Source: Mastigias papua (Eukaryota; Cnidaria; Scyphozoa; Rhizostomeae; Mastigiidae). From it: a DNA stretch of 64,000 nucleotides. Position 1 is the first letter of the stretch. The number at the start of each line of letters is the position of its first letter. The stretch spans positions 9,462,001-9,526,000 of the forward strand of contig OZ025283.1 in assembly GCA_964019165.1 (NCBI GenBank), in the 5' to 3' direction. Below the pieces are notes generated by a model, which was given only the letters and a program-made list of their open reading frames with translations, was not told where the DNA came from and ran no database searches. Shown piece after piece: positions 41,055-53,300 of this stretch. Position numbers and translations under genes: made by a program.

Positions 41055-41280
41055 GGTTGCAGTGGATACGCAATTAAATTTTAGTCAAATAAGCCAGTCA
41101 CACATTAATTTGGACTGTTTCTGTATTGATCTATTTGGCCGAGAATTATATTGATCTATCTATTAATGGTTGCAGTGGATATGCAATAGAAAAATTTTTA
41201 TCCAAAGGAGGTAGTTGAATACTAATTTGAACTATTTTCTGTATGGGTCTATTTGACAAAGACCTTTTCTGTTATTCAAT
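41055..41280 (+). repeat. Diverged ~113-bp tandem duplication
   Basis: GGTTGCAGTGGATA-GCAAT starts copies at 41,055 and 41,168. Both continue through 'ACTAATTTG-ACT-TTTTCTGTAT' and 'GGTCTATTTG-C'. Confidence 0.6.
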
Positions 41281-44200
41281 GCTACATATAAACATAAATA
41301 TTCAGAAAGAAACAAAACACGATTTATTTGACAATTTAGTGATTTTAAACAGATAAGAACTACAGGGCTTACTTTGTACTAGAACAGTCAAAGAAGGGCC
41401 TAAAAGATTTCAAACTTGTGTAAAAATATGAAAATCCTATGAATCCCTAATAATTCATATTATTTTTATGTTTCCCATGCATTTCTATCATATTTGCATG
41501 GAACAAACCTAGTCGCAAAAGCAAAGACACTCGAAGCTCCTTCACATCCAGCTCAATTCTGGCCCCGGACGCTGCGACGCATTTTGAAAAAAAATTTTTA
41601 CTAAATCTATTGTTCTCCGCCATGTTTGTCGAAAACAGAAAATATTTTTTTACTCCGCTGTTACTGCTCAAAACTACGCGCTTTATACATCAAAAAATGC
41701 AGAATTTTACGGCGCATTTTATGACATTCTGAAATTAAGTGGGTCTTTTGGAAAATTAGGAATTAACTGCGAAAAACCGATTTTCTTTTGTCTCATCAGA
41801 ACGAGATCGCTATTGTTATTTTCGAATCTCTTTGTGTAAACTGGGACTTTCGTGAGGTCGGCGGAGAAAAAGTCGAATAACTTCGCAAGGAATTGTCCTA
41901 AAATTCTGGGAAAAATATCACAAGGTAGAGAAACACGTTCTGCATCTTTCTACCTTTTCACCTTAAATGTGGGGTGAAGCAATAAGCAGAAAATCGACGT
42001 TTTCTGCGCCAGCTACCCTTTTGTATTCGAGACAAAAGGACCCTTTCTTTAAACAAGGGGCTCTCTGAGCTTGGACGTCAAAATATGAAATAACTTCCCG
42101 ATATATTAATGAAAAATTATAAAAAAGTTACACAACATACAGCTAAATAATGTACATATTATATGTAAAATTTGTTGAGTTTTACCAAAGCATACGTTCA
42201 GGAAAAATCAAAACATTCTGCAAAACTTCAATGAATAGGCTTCACACTTTTACAAAGACAATTTCAATAGGGTAACGAAAGGCATTTGAAAAGGATTTCA
42301 AAGGAGGTTTTCAAAGAGCTGTTTACGTTTACTTGGTGCAAGGACTAGCTTTCTGTGAAGTGAAGTTGAGGAACATCACGACAAGTCATTAAAATAAATG
42401 CCAGCAGTGTGAAATGACCAGGGGAATTTTGTTCTATTGATCTGTACATCGTACTGAAACATTGACTTCAAGGAGCTAAAGATTGCTTGCCAGATAATCA
42501 GGAGAAACCACGAGTTCAAACCAGCCGAATTTCATCTAGAAGTTAGGCCCGTGGGTTTTTATTGACATCAATCGCTACAAGGGACAGAGATGTGTATCCT
42601 GTATGAATTTGATTATGGACCAGTGATCTGGCATGGAATATGAAACTTTAAGGAATATATTCCCGATTCTTATAAGATACGCGTCGTATTATCGTACAGA
42701 GGAGTAGCGACTGAAAGGTTCCAAACCTCAAAATAAAAACAAGTACTCTACGATAATCCAGTGTTTTCTACGTTTGAATTTTCTTTAGAAAAATATCAGT
42801 AGGTCACTAATCACAACCTACTTGTCAAAATAACTATGGGAAATCATACAATTACAATCTTTGTTATCATATACGCTCCTATTGTATAAGAACACACTTT
42901 GCAAGAACGCTGGGGCTCGATTTGCCAAAAAATAAGGGCACTGCTAGAAAAAGCTCAGCTTCAGAAAAGTGTTTTCACAAGCACTTAACTACTTACATTC
43001 TTTTGGCAAACAAACCCTGATTTTGTTCATAAATAAATCAATCTATTTTCAATGGCTAATTTTTTCAATTGCATACTTGTTTTTCCAGGGCAATGCCTAG
43101 AAAAAACAACAACAAGTTTTTGTAGAAAGATCTGTAACAGGCGTTCAGCCTATTTTGCTGTACTTTGCTATTGTTACTGCTATTGTCAAATACTAACAGT
43201 CGCTACTTTACCTTTAAAAGTAGCCAAGCCGAATTTAAACGAATTTTACAAACTCAGCATACAATATCTCAAATATTTGCAAAAAAGTCACGGAAGAAAT
43301 AAAAACAATTTTAAAAACATTTGGGTCTAAGACTGTCAAAAAATAACAACATGTAGCCTCATTAAAAATTATCTGGTTCTTATAAAAAAAGATTGTACAT
43401 GGTGTCCTTTTCATGGCTTCCCAGCTTCCATACTACTACCATTTCCAACAATCAATACAAGAAACTTACTTATGTAAGATTAAGATACACTTTGAATTAA
43501 GAATGCTTTGGAATGGTTCTTCAAATAAACATCTTCAAACTTCAAATGGATCTACAATGTAACAAAATAACAAAGCAGCGATGCCAAAACTAGTCATATG
43601 CACCATTTAAATGGCACACTACAGGTACAAATATTATGAAGAGATGTACAAATTCCTCAAAGGACTCGGGTTGCCTGATATAACTGAAGACCAATAAATA
43701 GAGACAAATAATCTATTTATCTCTGCATCCAATACAAAAGTCAGTTTCAAACGAGACAAATAGATGCACAAAAAAATCAAAGTTTTAAAAATTTAGTTGA
43801 TTTAATAACAATACACTTTGATCCCGCAAAGCAATAACTCCCTCAAAACATAAAGCAAACACAAATTTACTTCACCTACAAAAGTCATGTTGGGCACAAC
43901 TGGAAGAGAGACAACTGTATGAGACAAGCCTCATAAAAAAATCATACTCACTTCGTAACATACTGCACACACAGCGACGATGCCAAAGGATGTGTAGATG
44001 TAGTGCCTTCAAGGGAATAGAAAATGGCAATAATCCAGCAGTTACGATTTTGTCTTATTTGAGTAAATCGTCTCTGCCATTGGAGATCATAACGGAGGCT
44101 GTTGTGAACAGACCTCTGTGTTTCCATCAATTACAAAAATTGCAAGTCTTCTATATCGTGGGGTGAAAATTTTTATCAAGTTAGGAATATATAGGGCTTG

Positions 44201-46900
44201 AGTTTTTAAAAAAATTGACTTAAATCAAAACAAGTTGATTTACAACGAAAAACAGTAGATAGCCTCAGCTTCTCAAAACTATCAAATTAAAAAATTGAGA
44301 ACAGTGTTCTTGAGTAAAATTGATGGTTTAATTGCTTGTAAGAAATCAGAGTAAGAATACAGCGATATGGAATGTGTAATATATTATATTTGAAGGGCAC
44401 AGCACTACTTGGTTATCAAATTGGTTCCGTCATTGATAGCTAGAAGTCTATGAAACGAACCGACATGTCCACTCCAAGAGGTCTCAATCAAAAATGGTTC
44501 ATTGACTATAGCAACAAAAATTGGTACAAACCTTATCGCCGAAGTAAGACTGATACCAGCCTGTCATATCACTAGAAATTTTGTCTCCATCTAGATGTGA
44601 TCAGTTACCTTTCATCTCATTGATTCTTCAAATTTGTCTCCTATTCCTAGGGCTCAAAGCATCTATGGTAATATGAGAAGATTGCCAAAGGCTGTACAAC
44701 GTCCAACTACTAATCACATGTGAGATTATGGTATGGGAGATGAAAGACCAATAGTTAAATAGATAAATAATTATTGATTAATGAATAAATAGATATAAGA
44801 AATAATACTTAGAGAGAATACCACTTAAGTAAGCTCTGTTCCAATTTGGAAATTAAAAATCAGTTACCTTCTGGAGAAAATTGGAACGTAAGGTCTGAAT
44901 TTTATGATAAAAATAGAAGCATATCACTAATAATAACAAGCCAAAATGCCTTGCCAATGTTCATTCACTGACTTACTACCACTACAGTTGTTATCACACC
45001 TTTCATTTTATTGGCATAGTACCGATTCGATAGTCAGTTGTACAAGTGGTACTGACTGCTGACACGTTGAAACAAAAAGGGCGTACAGATCAAATCTCAG
45101 TAAATTAAGCAAAACCATGCTACAGTCCAGGAGAAATCAATGGATTCGTCATCTTAACGATTAGTTTAAGGCTTGTGTAAATGGAGGTGTTTTCTTAACT
45201 GTGGAACTTTTTGATTTCTCATCATTCAAACGATTAACTCGTCAAATCATAGACAATATAAAATGAACAAACAATATACAATATATCATATTCAATGGAA
45301 AAAAACTTTTGTTTCTAAACTTTCAAATTGGTTCTGAACGTTTTGTCGTCATTCTGTTCATCAAAAAGTTATTGTTAAAAATGAAAAATCAACAAGTTCA
45401 ACTTATCCACAGAGTTTGTCATTTGGAACTTCAAATCATGAAGTAGGTACAGTATTTAAAACGACAAGTAAACTCAATCAATAAACTACTAGGATACTTA
45501 ACCCAGAAACTAGAGGGTAGGTATGAAACAGCAAATAGGTTGGTAATGGACTATTCAATATTCTGTGTGAAATACTGCAAAAGAACTAAAACAAAAAAAG
45601 CGATATGATCTCGGAAAAATAGAAAAGTCCAGACCGGTAAAGAACTTATTGGTGATTGCAAATGTAAATGAATTGGAATTACTATCAATCAAAAGAGGCT
45701 AGAAAAAAGGAATGCACAGAAATGTGCACAAAATCCTAAATAACTAAACTGTGTTTCCGTAGAAAAGAAGGGTTTTAAAATATTCTGACTAATGCTATAC
45801 ATAATAAAAGAAAATTTTATAGTAAAACATAAATGGAATTGTTCAATATAAAACAAATGTCTCTCACCTGTGATGAATTTTCTAGAAACTCGAAAGGTTA
45901 TAAATCTCATTGATCCTCCACATTTAGCACACATTCTGACCCAGGGGTCGCCATTCAGTTTGAAAAAATAATATTCTATTTTTTCTAGGGGCCAAATTGC
46001 TCGTAAAATAATTTCTTATTTGGTCATTAAAGCCCACAATCTTACATTTCATAAAACAAACGAGACAGAATCTAACGCTGCACTTAATGAACCTTAAAAG
46101 CAACTGTCCCTCTGAGGACAGAAATTCGAACTACTTCGAAAAACTGTACAAGAAATCTTACAAATATCGCAAAGAAGAGAAATATTTTCTGCATTTTGAC
46201 TTTCAGAATTAATTAGTCTGACAGAAAATAAAGTGGTTCTGTTTCAATTGCACTTTTATGTTTGAGCTATGGGGTACTATCTCTTCCTCCGGCTTAGAGA
46301 TGATCATTAGTAATCACATAAACAACAACAGCTGAAAACGTTTGAAAAATATCCGAAACATGCAATCATATACCTTGTAGGTCATACGTACAAACCAGCA
46401 AATTGAACAATGAGTTTTGCTAGGAAATATATCGAGAAGTGTTTTCACATTCATTCTGGGTATGATTCACGCCCCTGAAAAGCTACCAAGAACTTCGCTG
46501 AAAAGGAGTCCAAAGAAAATTTATAGAGACGCGTGATATTCCCAAGCTATAAGAAAGTTTTATGAAACGAAACGGGAAAGACTAGCATTGTAAAGCACAA
46601 AGTTATGATTAACATTGAAAACCAGGCAGGCGCACTAAAAAGGTGAAAAATTTGGAATTAAAAAGTCAACAAATGAATAAAACTGGTACATTAAGTTCAT
46701 GATAATAATAGCAACTGAAGACAGTAAAATGTAGAAAAAGCTTTCTTTTGCTAACACATAAATGTATTACAAGACGCTCTTATAGCTGAATGTTCATTGG
46801 CTAATTCAAACAAGCTGACAGATTGGTAGAAGCATGTCTTTGTAACTAAATGATTGTCTAAAAGAAAGCAAAACATGTTCGACTTAACTTGTGCAGTTCG

Positions 46901-47398
46901 TTAAGACTCATCATCTTCACCTATGAGGGATCCTGGAGGTGGTCGCCTTACATGCGATGGCGGTGGAACCGGCGGTGGCAAACCAAATGGACCATCTGAT
47001 CCAGGAGGACCTGGTGGCGGGACACCAGGTGGCGGAACACCAGGTGGCGGAAGTCGACGTTCTTGTCCGTCTATTCCTCCAGGGCCCCCCATGGGTGGCC
47101 CATGCGGCATGCCTCTTGGCCCACCAGGTGGTGGAAACATATCTCCCTCATGATCCATCGGTCCCCTTGTTCCTGGAGGTGCTGGAGGTCCGGGAGGTCC
47201 GGGAGGTCCAGGAGGTCCTGGAGGCGGGAAGTTCTGAGGGTGAGTTGACCCTATACCCGGTGGAGGAGGTGGCATCAATGGAGGTCTAGCATGCTGTTTT
47301 CTCAACTTCTGGTCTTGCTGCTGCTGTTGCTGCAATTTCTGAGCTGCATTTTGTTGGATCTGCGTTGGGGTCAGTTTAAAATGAAACTGAAGAAAGAA
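46901..47398 (-). CDS. SF3A2: SF3A2 exon 9 (C-terminal Pro-rich tail)
   Basis: 166 codons including TAA (46,901-46,903), after TTATCTTTCAG. It begins FFLQFHFKLTPTQIQQNAAQ, then a Q6 run, then GPPGPPGPP and GVPPPGVPPPGP repeats, ending SLIGEDDES. Local GC is far above the surroundings because of Pro/Gly codons. Long frames on the opposite strand here are shadows. Confidence 0.96.
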   Translation of the reverse strand, partial: FFLQFHFKLTPTQIQQNAAQKLQQQQQQDQKLRKQHARPPLMPPPPPGIGSTHPQNFPPPGPPGPPGPPGPPAPPGTRGPMDHEGDMFPPPGGPRGMPHGPPMGGPGGIDGQERRLPPPGVPPPGVPPPGPPGSDGPFGLPPPVPPPSHVRRPPPGSLIGEDDES

Positions 47399-50300
47399 CT
47401 GAAAGATAAAAACAAAAAGTGTTTCTAAGACAAAAACAATGACAAAGAACTAGACAAGTGAGACACAAGTAACTAAAATGCACCTTAAATTCGAAACTCC
47501 GAGCTATATTTTCAAACTCTATAAAACATCATTGATATCAGCAAAATGTAATAACATGTTGAATAGTGATGGTACATAATGGTCGAATCAATAACACCAT
47601 CTTATGGCTAACACAATACTCAGCGTTCACAAGATATTCTAAAAAACTTCCCTAACCTTTCCAGGTTTTCGACGGACCAAGGAAATGTTTTGGCATTTGT
47701 ACCAACAATGAAGGAGCAATAAGAGAGTGAATGTCAACAAATTTCTTGACCAAAACAAAACTCCCTGATTTTTTCAGGGTCTCTAGACTCCTAAGAATCC
47801 TGACAGCATTTATAGCACAAATGAAAATAAACCTAGTAGTTGTCACACTCAAGTAGAATCTCAATAATCGTACAAAAACTGTCAGGACTAATTTTGGAAC
47901 AGATAAATAACAGTGCAGTGATGTTGGGGGTTCTAAAGAAGTAAAATCCCCTATGACGAAGAAATCAAGTGTTATTGAAGAGGCATCTTCAGGTTGAAGA
48001 TGATCTGATCAAGTGATGATCTCATACGTGCTCATAATATCCATATCTGGGTCTACAGCATCATAAATACGTGTGCGCTTAAATTAATAACCATAGCGTT
48101 TACTTCTTTCGTAAATCATCTTGCTATTGGTCAAATCTAGACCCAGTTACTCACAAAAATGACTCGTACGAAATAGATTATCGTAACGTGTCAAAAAAAC
48201 TCCAATTTATCATTTGTTTGCTATAGATGCTCAACCTTTGAAATCCTCAAAGCTCGATTTACAAGCCTTGATTTCAATCTCTCTTCCACACTGCACTTCT
48301 TTGATTATTAGCATTCGTCAGCAAGCCAGTTTCACAGGAGGCTTGACTTACGTCTACAAAGTGGATGCCTAAGCCACACATTTACCTATAACATGACATT
48401 CTAAAAGACTTCTAAAAAACATTTCCCTAAATTTTACTGAGCTTTATACCACTGATCTATATCAAACTCATATATTTTGCTGGACATAAAAAATCTCACA
48501 AAATCAAATTATTACCTGTTTAGTATCTTTATTCCAGTGAGTCCAAAATTTATTTTCTGACTTGTCTATTTCCCTACTTGGCACCTAAAAATAGAAGAAT
48601 ATTTCCTACAGACAATGAACCCAGATAAGATATTAGGGAGATTAGGCACCCATGGGTGCAACGAGGATACAATTCCTCTACATAACGAATAATCAACTGA
48701 TCACGTTGTCCACAAAAAATCTTTCTAATTCTTAACAAGATTCGAAATTGATCTCTACGAGCTGCTGGAATTATGTTCATCTCAATATCTCATCATCTCA
48801 TCATCTCATCATCTCATCTTATCTATAGATGTTAGTTGAAGGGAGGTAGCTTAGTACCAATTAGCCAAAAACTTAAGTCTCAGTGATTTAAATTAAAAAT
48901 TATTACTATTTTTATTAATTTAATAAGATTATGATAGCAAGTTTCATTTATAATTTGTTTATTGACTGCTATGGTATCAAGTTATCCTTCTGTTGTTTAT
49001 GTTGTTCTTTTTTTACTGTTTTTCTTTCTTTTGTTTCTTTTCGTTCATCACGTGGTTACTGTTGCTTACTGTTTTTTATTTAATAAAATGCTAAATTCTA
49101 AATGTCATCCAAAGTGCGGATAAAACTACTTTGTGTCACTTCCTGCTTTGGATGGCACAGTAGAATTCGTTTGTTGTCATTTGTAGTATCATGTATATCT
49201 GCATTTTAATGGTAAAACAAAAAAATACGAATGCAATGCTTTGACTTTCCATAAAACACTCTTTGAGTGTGCATATATTCATCACCAATTCCTAGTATTA
49301 TGTTTAAAGGAAAAGTCCATGCTAAATCCCCTCAGAAAAGTTCAAATCTAAAGCGACTTCTCCCCCCCCCCCAAATTCTTCGCATTACCCAATCGTGTGA
49401 AGACTCAGTGAATGAGAAGAGCTCCTAAGTTTCAACTGAAACAGAGTTGAGGACCCTGGGATAAACAAGGATTGAAAGGAAGGATCTGCTTTGTAATTCT
49501 TGCGTCTGGCACTACCAGTCCAATCTTAAGTAAAAACTAAACAGTATTATTCAATGGGAAACTTTGCTCCTATCATTATGAAAAGTACCCCAGATAAGCT
49601 TTTTCTGGTGAAGAATCAGCAAATTACAATTAGGAAAGCAGGGAAAAAGATTTTCCATCACTTTCTTAGCGGTATATGCAATGATTAAAACATCATTTAG
49701 CGAAAGCATCACATCATAGTATCCTAACTATCTGACCAAGCAAAGTTGGTTAAGGCTTCTCTCTGAAATAATTTAATAATTATATAATTATAGTAAATGA
49801 TTTTATGAAACACATTCTGAAAAATGAAGATTCTGAGGTCAAATCTTTACAATGAAACATAACACGATGTTCATATTGATCTAAAAAATTTCTCAGCCTT
49901 CTTTTAGGAGATCAATTCACTTTTTCTATAACGATATCACAAATGCATTTTTATCAGCCGAATCTGGCAAATGTGGTATGTCTTGTGCCAGGCATACATC
50001 GCTGAGAAAGTGGCAGAAAATCTTGCTCCTAACTTCTCAAAGTGTGATATTGGGATTCCTGTGTTTTTATGTCTTCTCCAAGTGTGATAGTGGGATTCCT
50101 CGCCCTAAGAAACATACCTGGGGTACTTCGCAGGAAGACAGGAGCAAAGCTTGCCTTAAAATATTATACTTCGCCTTTCTATATAAGATCGTATTTGGCG
50201 ATGCAAGACGCAATAGTTAAGAAATAAGCCCTTCCTTCAAGCCTCGAGTACCCCAGGCTCCTCAACTCCATTCTAGCTGTCATGTTGCAGTTTTTTTCAG

Positions 50301-53300
50301 TCACTGTGTGTTTTCATTCGAGTGAAAAAATAGAAAAATCCGATAGGATGGTTCACGGGTCTTAGTAATTTGACATAAAATAGACCAAGTGTTCTTCATA
50401 TGAGACACATTTATTGGCCATAGAGAATAATGTGTAACTTTCTTCAATGAGACAAGACCTATCTGTTTCTGGGCCATCTTCACATACCTAGCATTAATCA
50501 AAGGTACAAACAATCTGTACATCATCTTCTTACAAAAATAGACAAATGTCAATATAAGAGTGTATATGTGGAAAAAATTCACAGATTCTGCAAAAGGCTA
50601 TGTAGGAACTAAAGACAGAAATCGTCAGGATCAAACCTAATTTTGGAACCAAAACCAATACTTAAAACATCACGAAGTATAGTAAATAACCAAAGTCTTT
50701 ATTCCATTTATATTAGCTACGCGCTTGTTCCTTGAGAATATCAAATTTTGACTGAATGGAAGTTACAAACCTTAAAAGATATGGTTTCATATGGCTCTGC
50801 TGCAATTAGAAGATACTGCCAAGCTTTATCAGGGGGCTCAATACGTTGTTCATAAGCTGCCATGAAACGATGACGTGGTGCAACTCCATCTCCAATTTCT
50901 GGATAGTCAATCTGAAATACAGAAAATGCAGATTTGTACAATAAAAAAGCAAGAAAAAGGGGAAATAACCATACTGTTATCAGCTGCCAAATCATTTAAT
51001 TTACAAATTATTAAGAAAAGAATAAGACAAGAACTAGAAATCAAATGGAAATAAAAGTAATTGTGCTGCTTTTCTTGCAATTCGTGTTGTATTTCATAGG
51101 AATTAAAATTATTCCATAAGAGGCTTTTAATGTGAACATATATTGTCTCCCACTAATGAACACAAACGGTATGGACAGTATTTTCAATTGAGTAATGTGA
51201 ACCTTTTTCCACGTGAACATTGACAGGAAGGATTATTCCAATCAAAAAACCTTTCCACTACACAAAAATAAAAGTGTAGAACTTACTTGGGAAAAGAGAT
51301 AAGCATGCTAGATATTTTACGAAAGAAAAATTGGATGACAAAAAAGTGAACAAATTGTCACCGTGAAAAACATTAACTGTGGAATGACAGAAGAAATATA
51401 AGAAACAATTGGCTGGTGGAGGGCCAAAGGGCTCCAATGCTACACCATACATTTTCTAAGCCACAGCAAATACAGAGCCCATCAGCCTCTAGCAAACACG
51501 AAATAATCGGATCTCAATTGATGTAATTATGTCGATCAATGGGATTAGCACTGAATCAGCACAGAACACCTTCACTAGATTTGATCATGGCAAAAATACA
51601 CGTGAAAATGGGTCTCTTTTCTATTACCAGAAATAGGAAGCGTGTCAGGAAGAAAAACTTTCGCATTTCAAGAAGCCCATTTATGCAACAACTTACCACG
51701 TAACATTAGAAATAAAAATTATTTTATCATTTTTAAAAGGAAAAGAAATGCTTTTAGATTTTGAGGTCTCCGAGACTGTTAACAAGTGCAGGGTTCATAC
51801 ACATCCTACCTAATATTTTTTCCTGACTTTTCCTGACTTTTTTCTTGAAAATGAAGGTGTTTTTCCTCACTACATATCACAAATACATAATATTTTTCCT
51901 GACCAACCAGTATATACCGCGGTGTTACAAATGCTGAGACTGACCCATCTTTTAAAACTAAGTAATTGAACACATTCTTTCAATTTCGGTAAGAAAAGGA
52001 GACTCTCTGGTCAACTGCCTCCTCAAATAAGAATAAAAAAATACAAAAAAATGTGTAACATGTACAGCTGTCTGTTGTGCACCAAAGAATTCATTTGCAT
52101 GGATGACAAAATTCCTGACTTTTTCAAGACTTTTTTCAAGTTTCAATAACATTTCTTGACTTTTCCTGACTTTCCAGCCTTTCCTCAAAAACCCAATTTT
52201 TTCATGACTTTCCTGACCGTATGAACCATGGAATGTTTACTGTTTTTACCCTTTTACACATATAAGTCTTATTTTTACTTTGCATACTTACACATCAGAA
52301 CAAATGAAATGGGGCACTCCGCGATTTTTTAGGGTCTCACTCACAGTGCTATCTACATGTTTTCATATAATAAAAGGTTACACTATTTATCAAAATATTT
52401 TTCCGACCATATGAAAGGTTGCAGATTGTACAAATATCTTATTTACTACGTTTTGTTTGTGCACCATGAAGCTTCGTGAGGTCTACAGTTCTAAAGTCAT
52501 GCTACGAATATGGCCAAAAAAAGATTAAAAAGTTTTGTATTTTAAGATGTTGTGTGCCACTGTGAAGCATGGTATATGGGATACACTATTCAAAAACTGG
52601 CAGACAGAATAAGACATATTCCTACCAGCACAGACAGAATCACTTCAGAGAGAAAACATTTACTTCGTTCTCCTAGGAGCTTTAATGCCAACGATCATGA
52701 ATCTGTCTATATAATAACTTTAAATATACGTAGACAGAAGAGTTCGCACTCTCCCTTAGAATCTTCAGCTAAGCGAGGAGTGAGTGGGGTCTACTGATCA
52801 AAACAAGCAGCCAATCAAACATAGCATTTCTTCCGTCAAGTGAGATTGGATTCCCATCCGGTTACATATTACCGTTCAACTTTCGGTCATTACCCAACAT
52901 CTCATACTCTGATGAGTGTAGGACAAAGCACCTCAAATATGCTACCAAATGGTTACGTATTTTCGTTGAATATTAATATCCTGCAATACGAATAGGTTGA
53001 TCATATACATACTTGGAAAAGAAGACTGTGCTGTCCAGAATCAGGGTCTCTCTGTTTCGTTACTAAAGCAAAACAGATTATTTCAAACAGAGTATCGTGT
53101 ACTGTAGAGGCAAGACAAATCAATAAGATTTGAAGAATTGAGAAAATTGATTAAGGTACACTGAAAGCACCAAAGCTACTCAAAATAATCAAAATCATAA
53201 GTATAAAAATAATGGATGCAGCTTTAATTTTAGATTTCTGGGGTTTTTTATAAGAGAGCTTTATTCAATCAGTATTTAAACTTTCTTAGCTTTTTCACAA

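Larger units (their letters stand above)
38801..46900. other. Long gene-poor region
   Basis: Roughly 8 kb without a gene I can support. Small tandem duplications are listed separately. A GC-richer patch at 41,540-41,640 contains a minus-strand ATG in a good context (41,621) leading to ~58 codons. It has no recognised domain, and no downstream exon was found. Confidence 0.4.

Noticed and set aside
41447..41671. Minus-strand frame with MAEN start in a GC-richer patch
   Set aside because: A good start context, but it ends after ~58 codons without donor or recognised domain.
43052..43330. 92-codon plus-strand frame
   Set aside because: Low-complexity Cys/Tyr composition and no homology recalled.
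43948..44130. Minus-strand frame with a hydrophobic stretch
   Set aside because: Different frames are open over short pieces only; no signal strong enough to call a gene.
45689..45934. Minus-strand frame with MCAKCGGSMRF and a CACAG|GTGAGA donor
   Set aside because: It looks exon-like at one end, but there is no convincing acceptor, partner exon or recognised family.
47063..47289. Plus-strand frames opposite the SF3A2 tail
   Set aside because: Shadows of the Pro/Gly-rich minus-strand exon.
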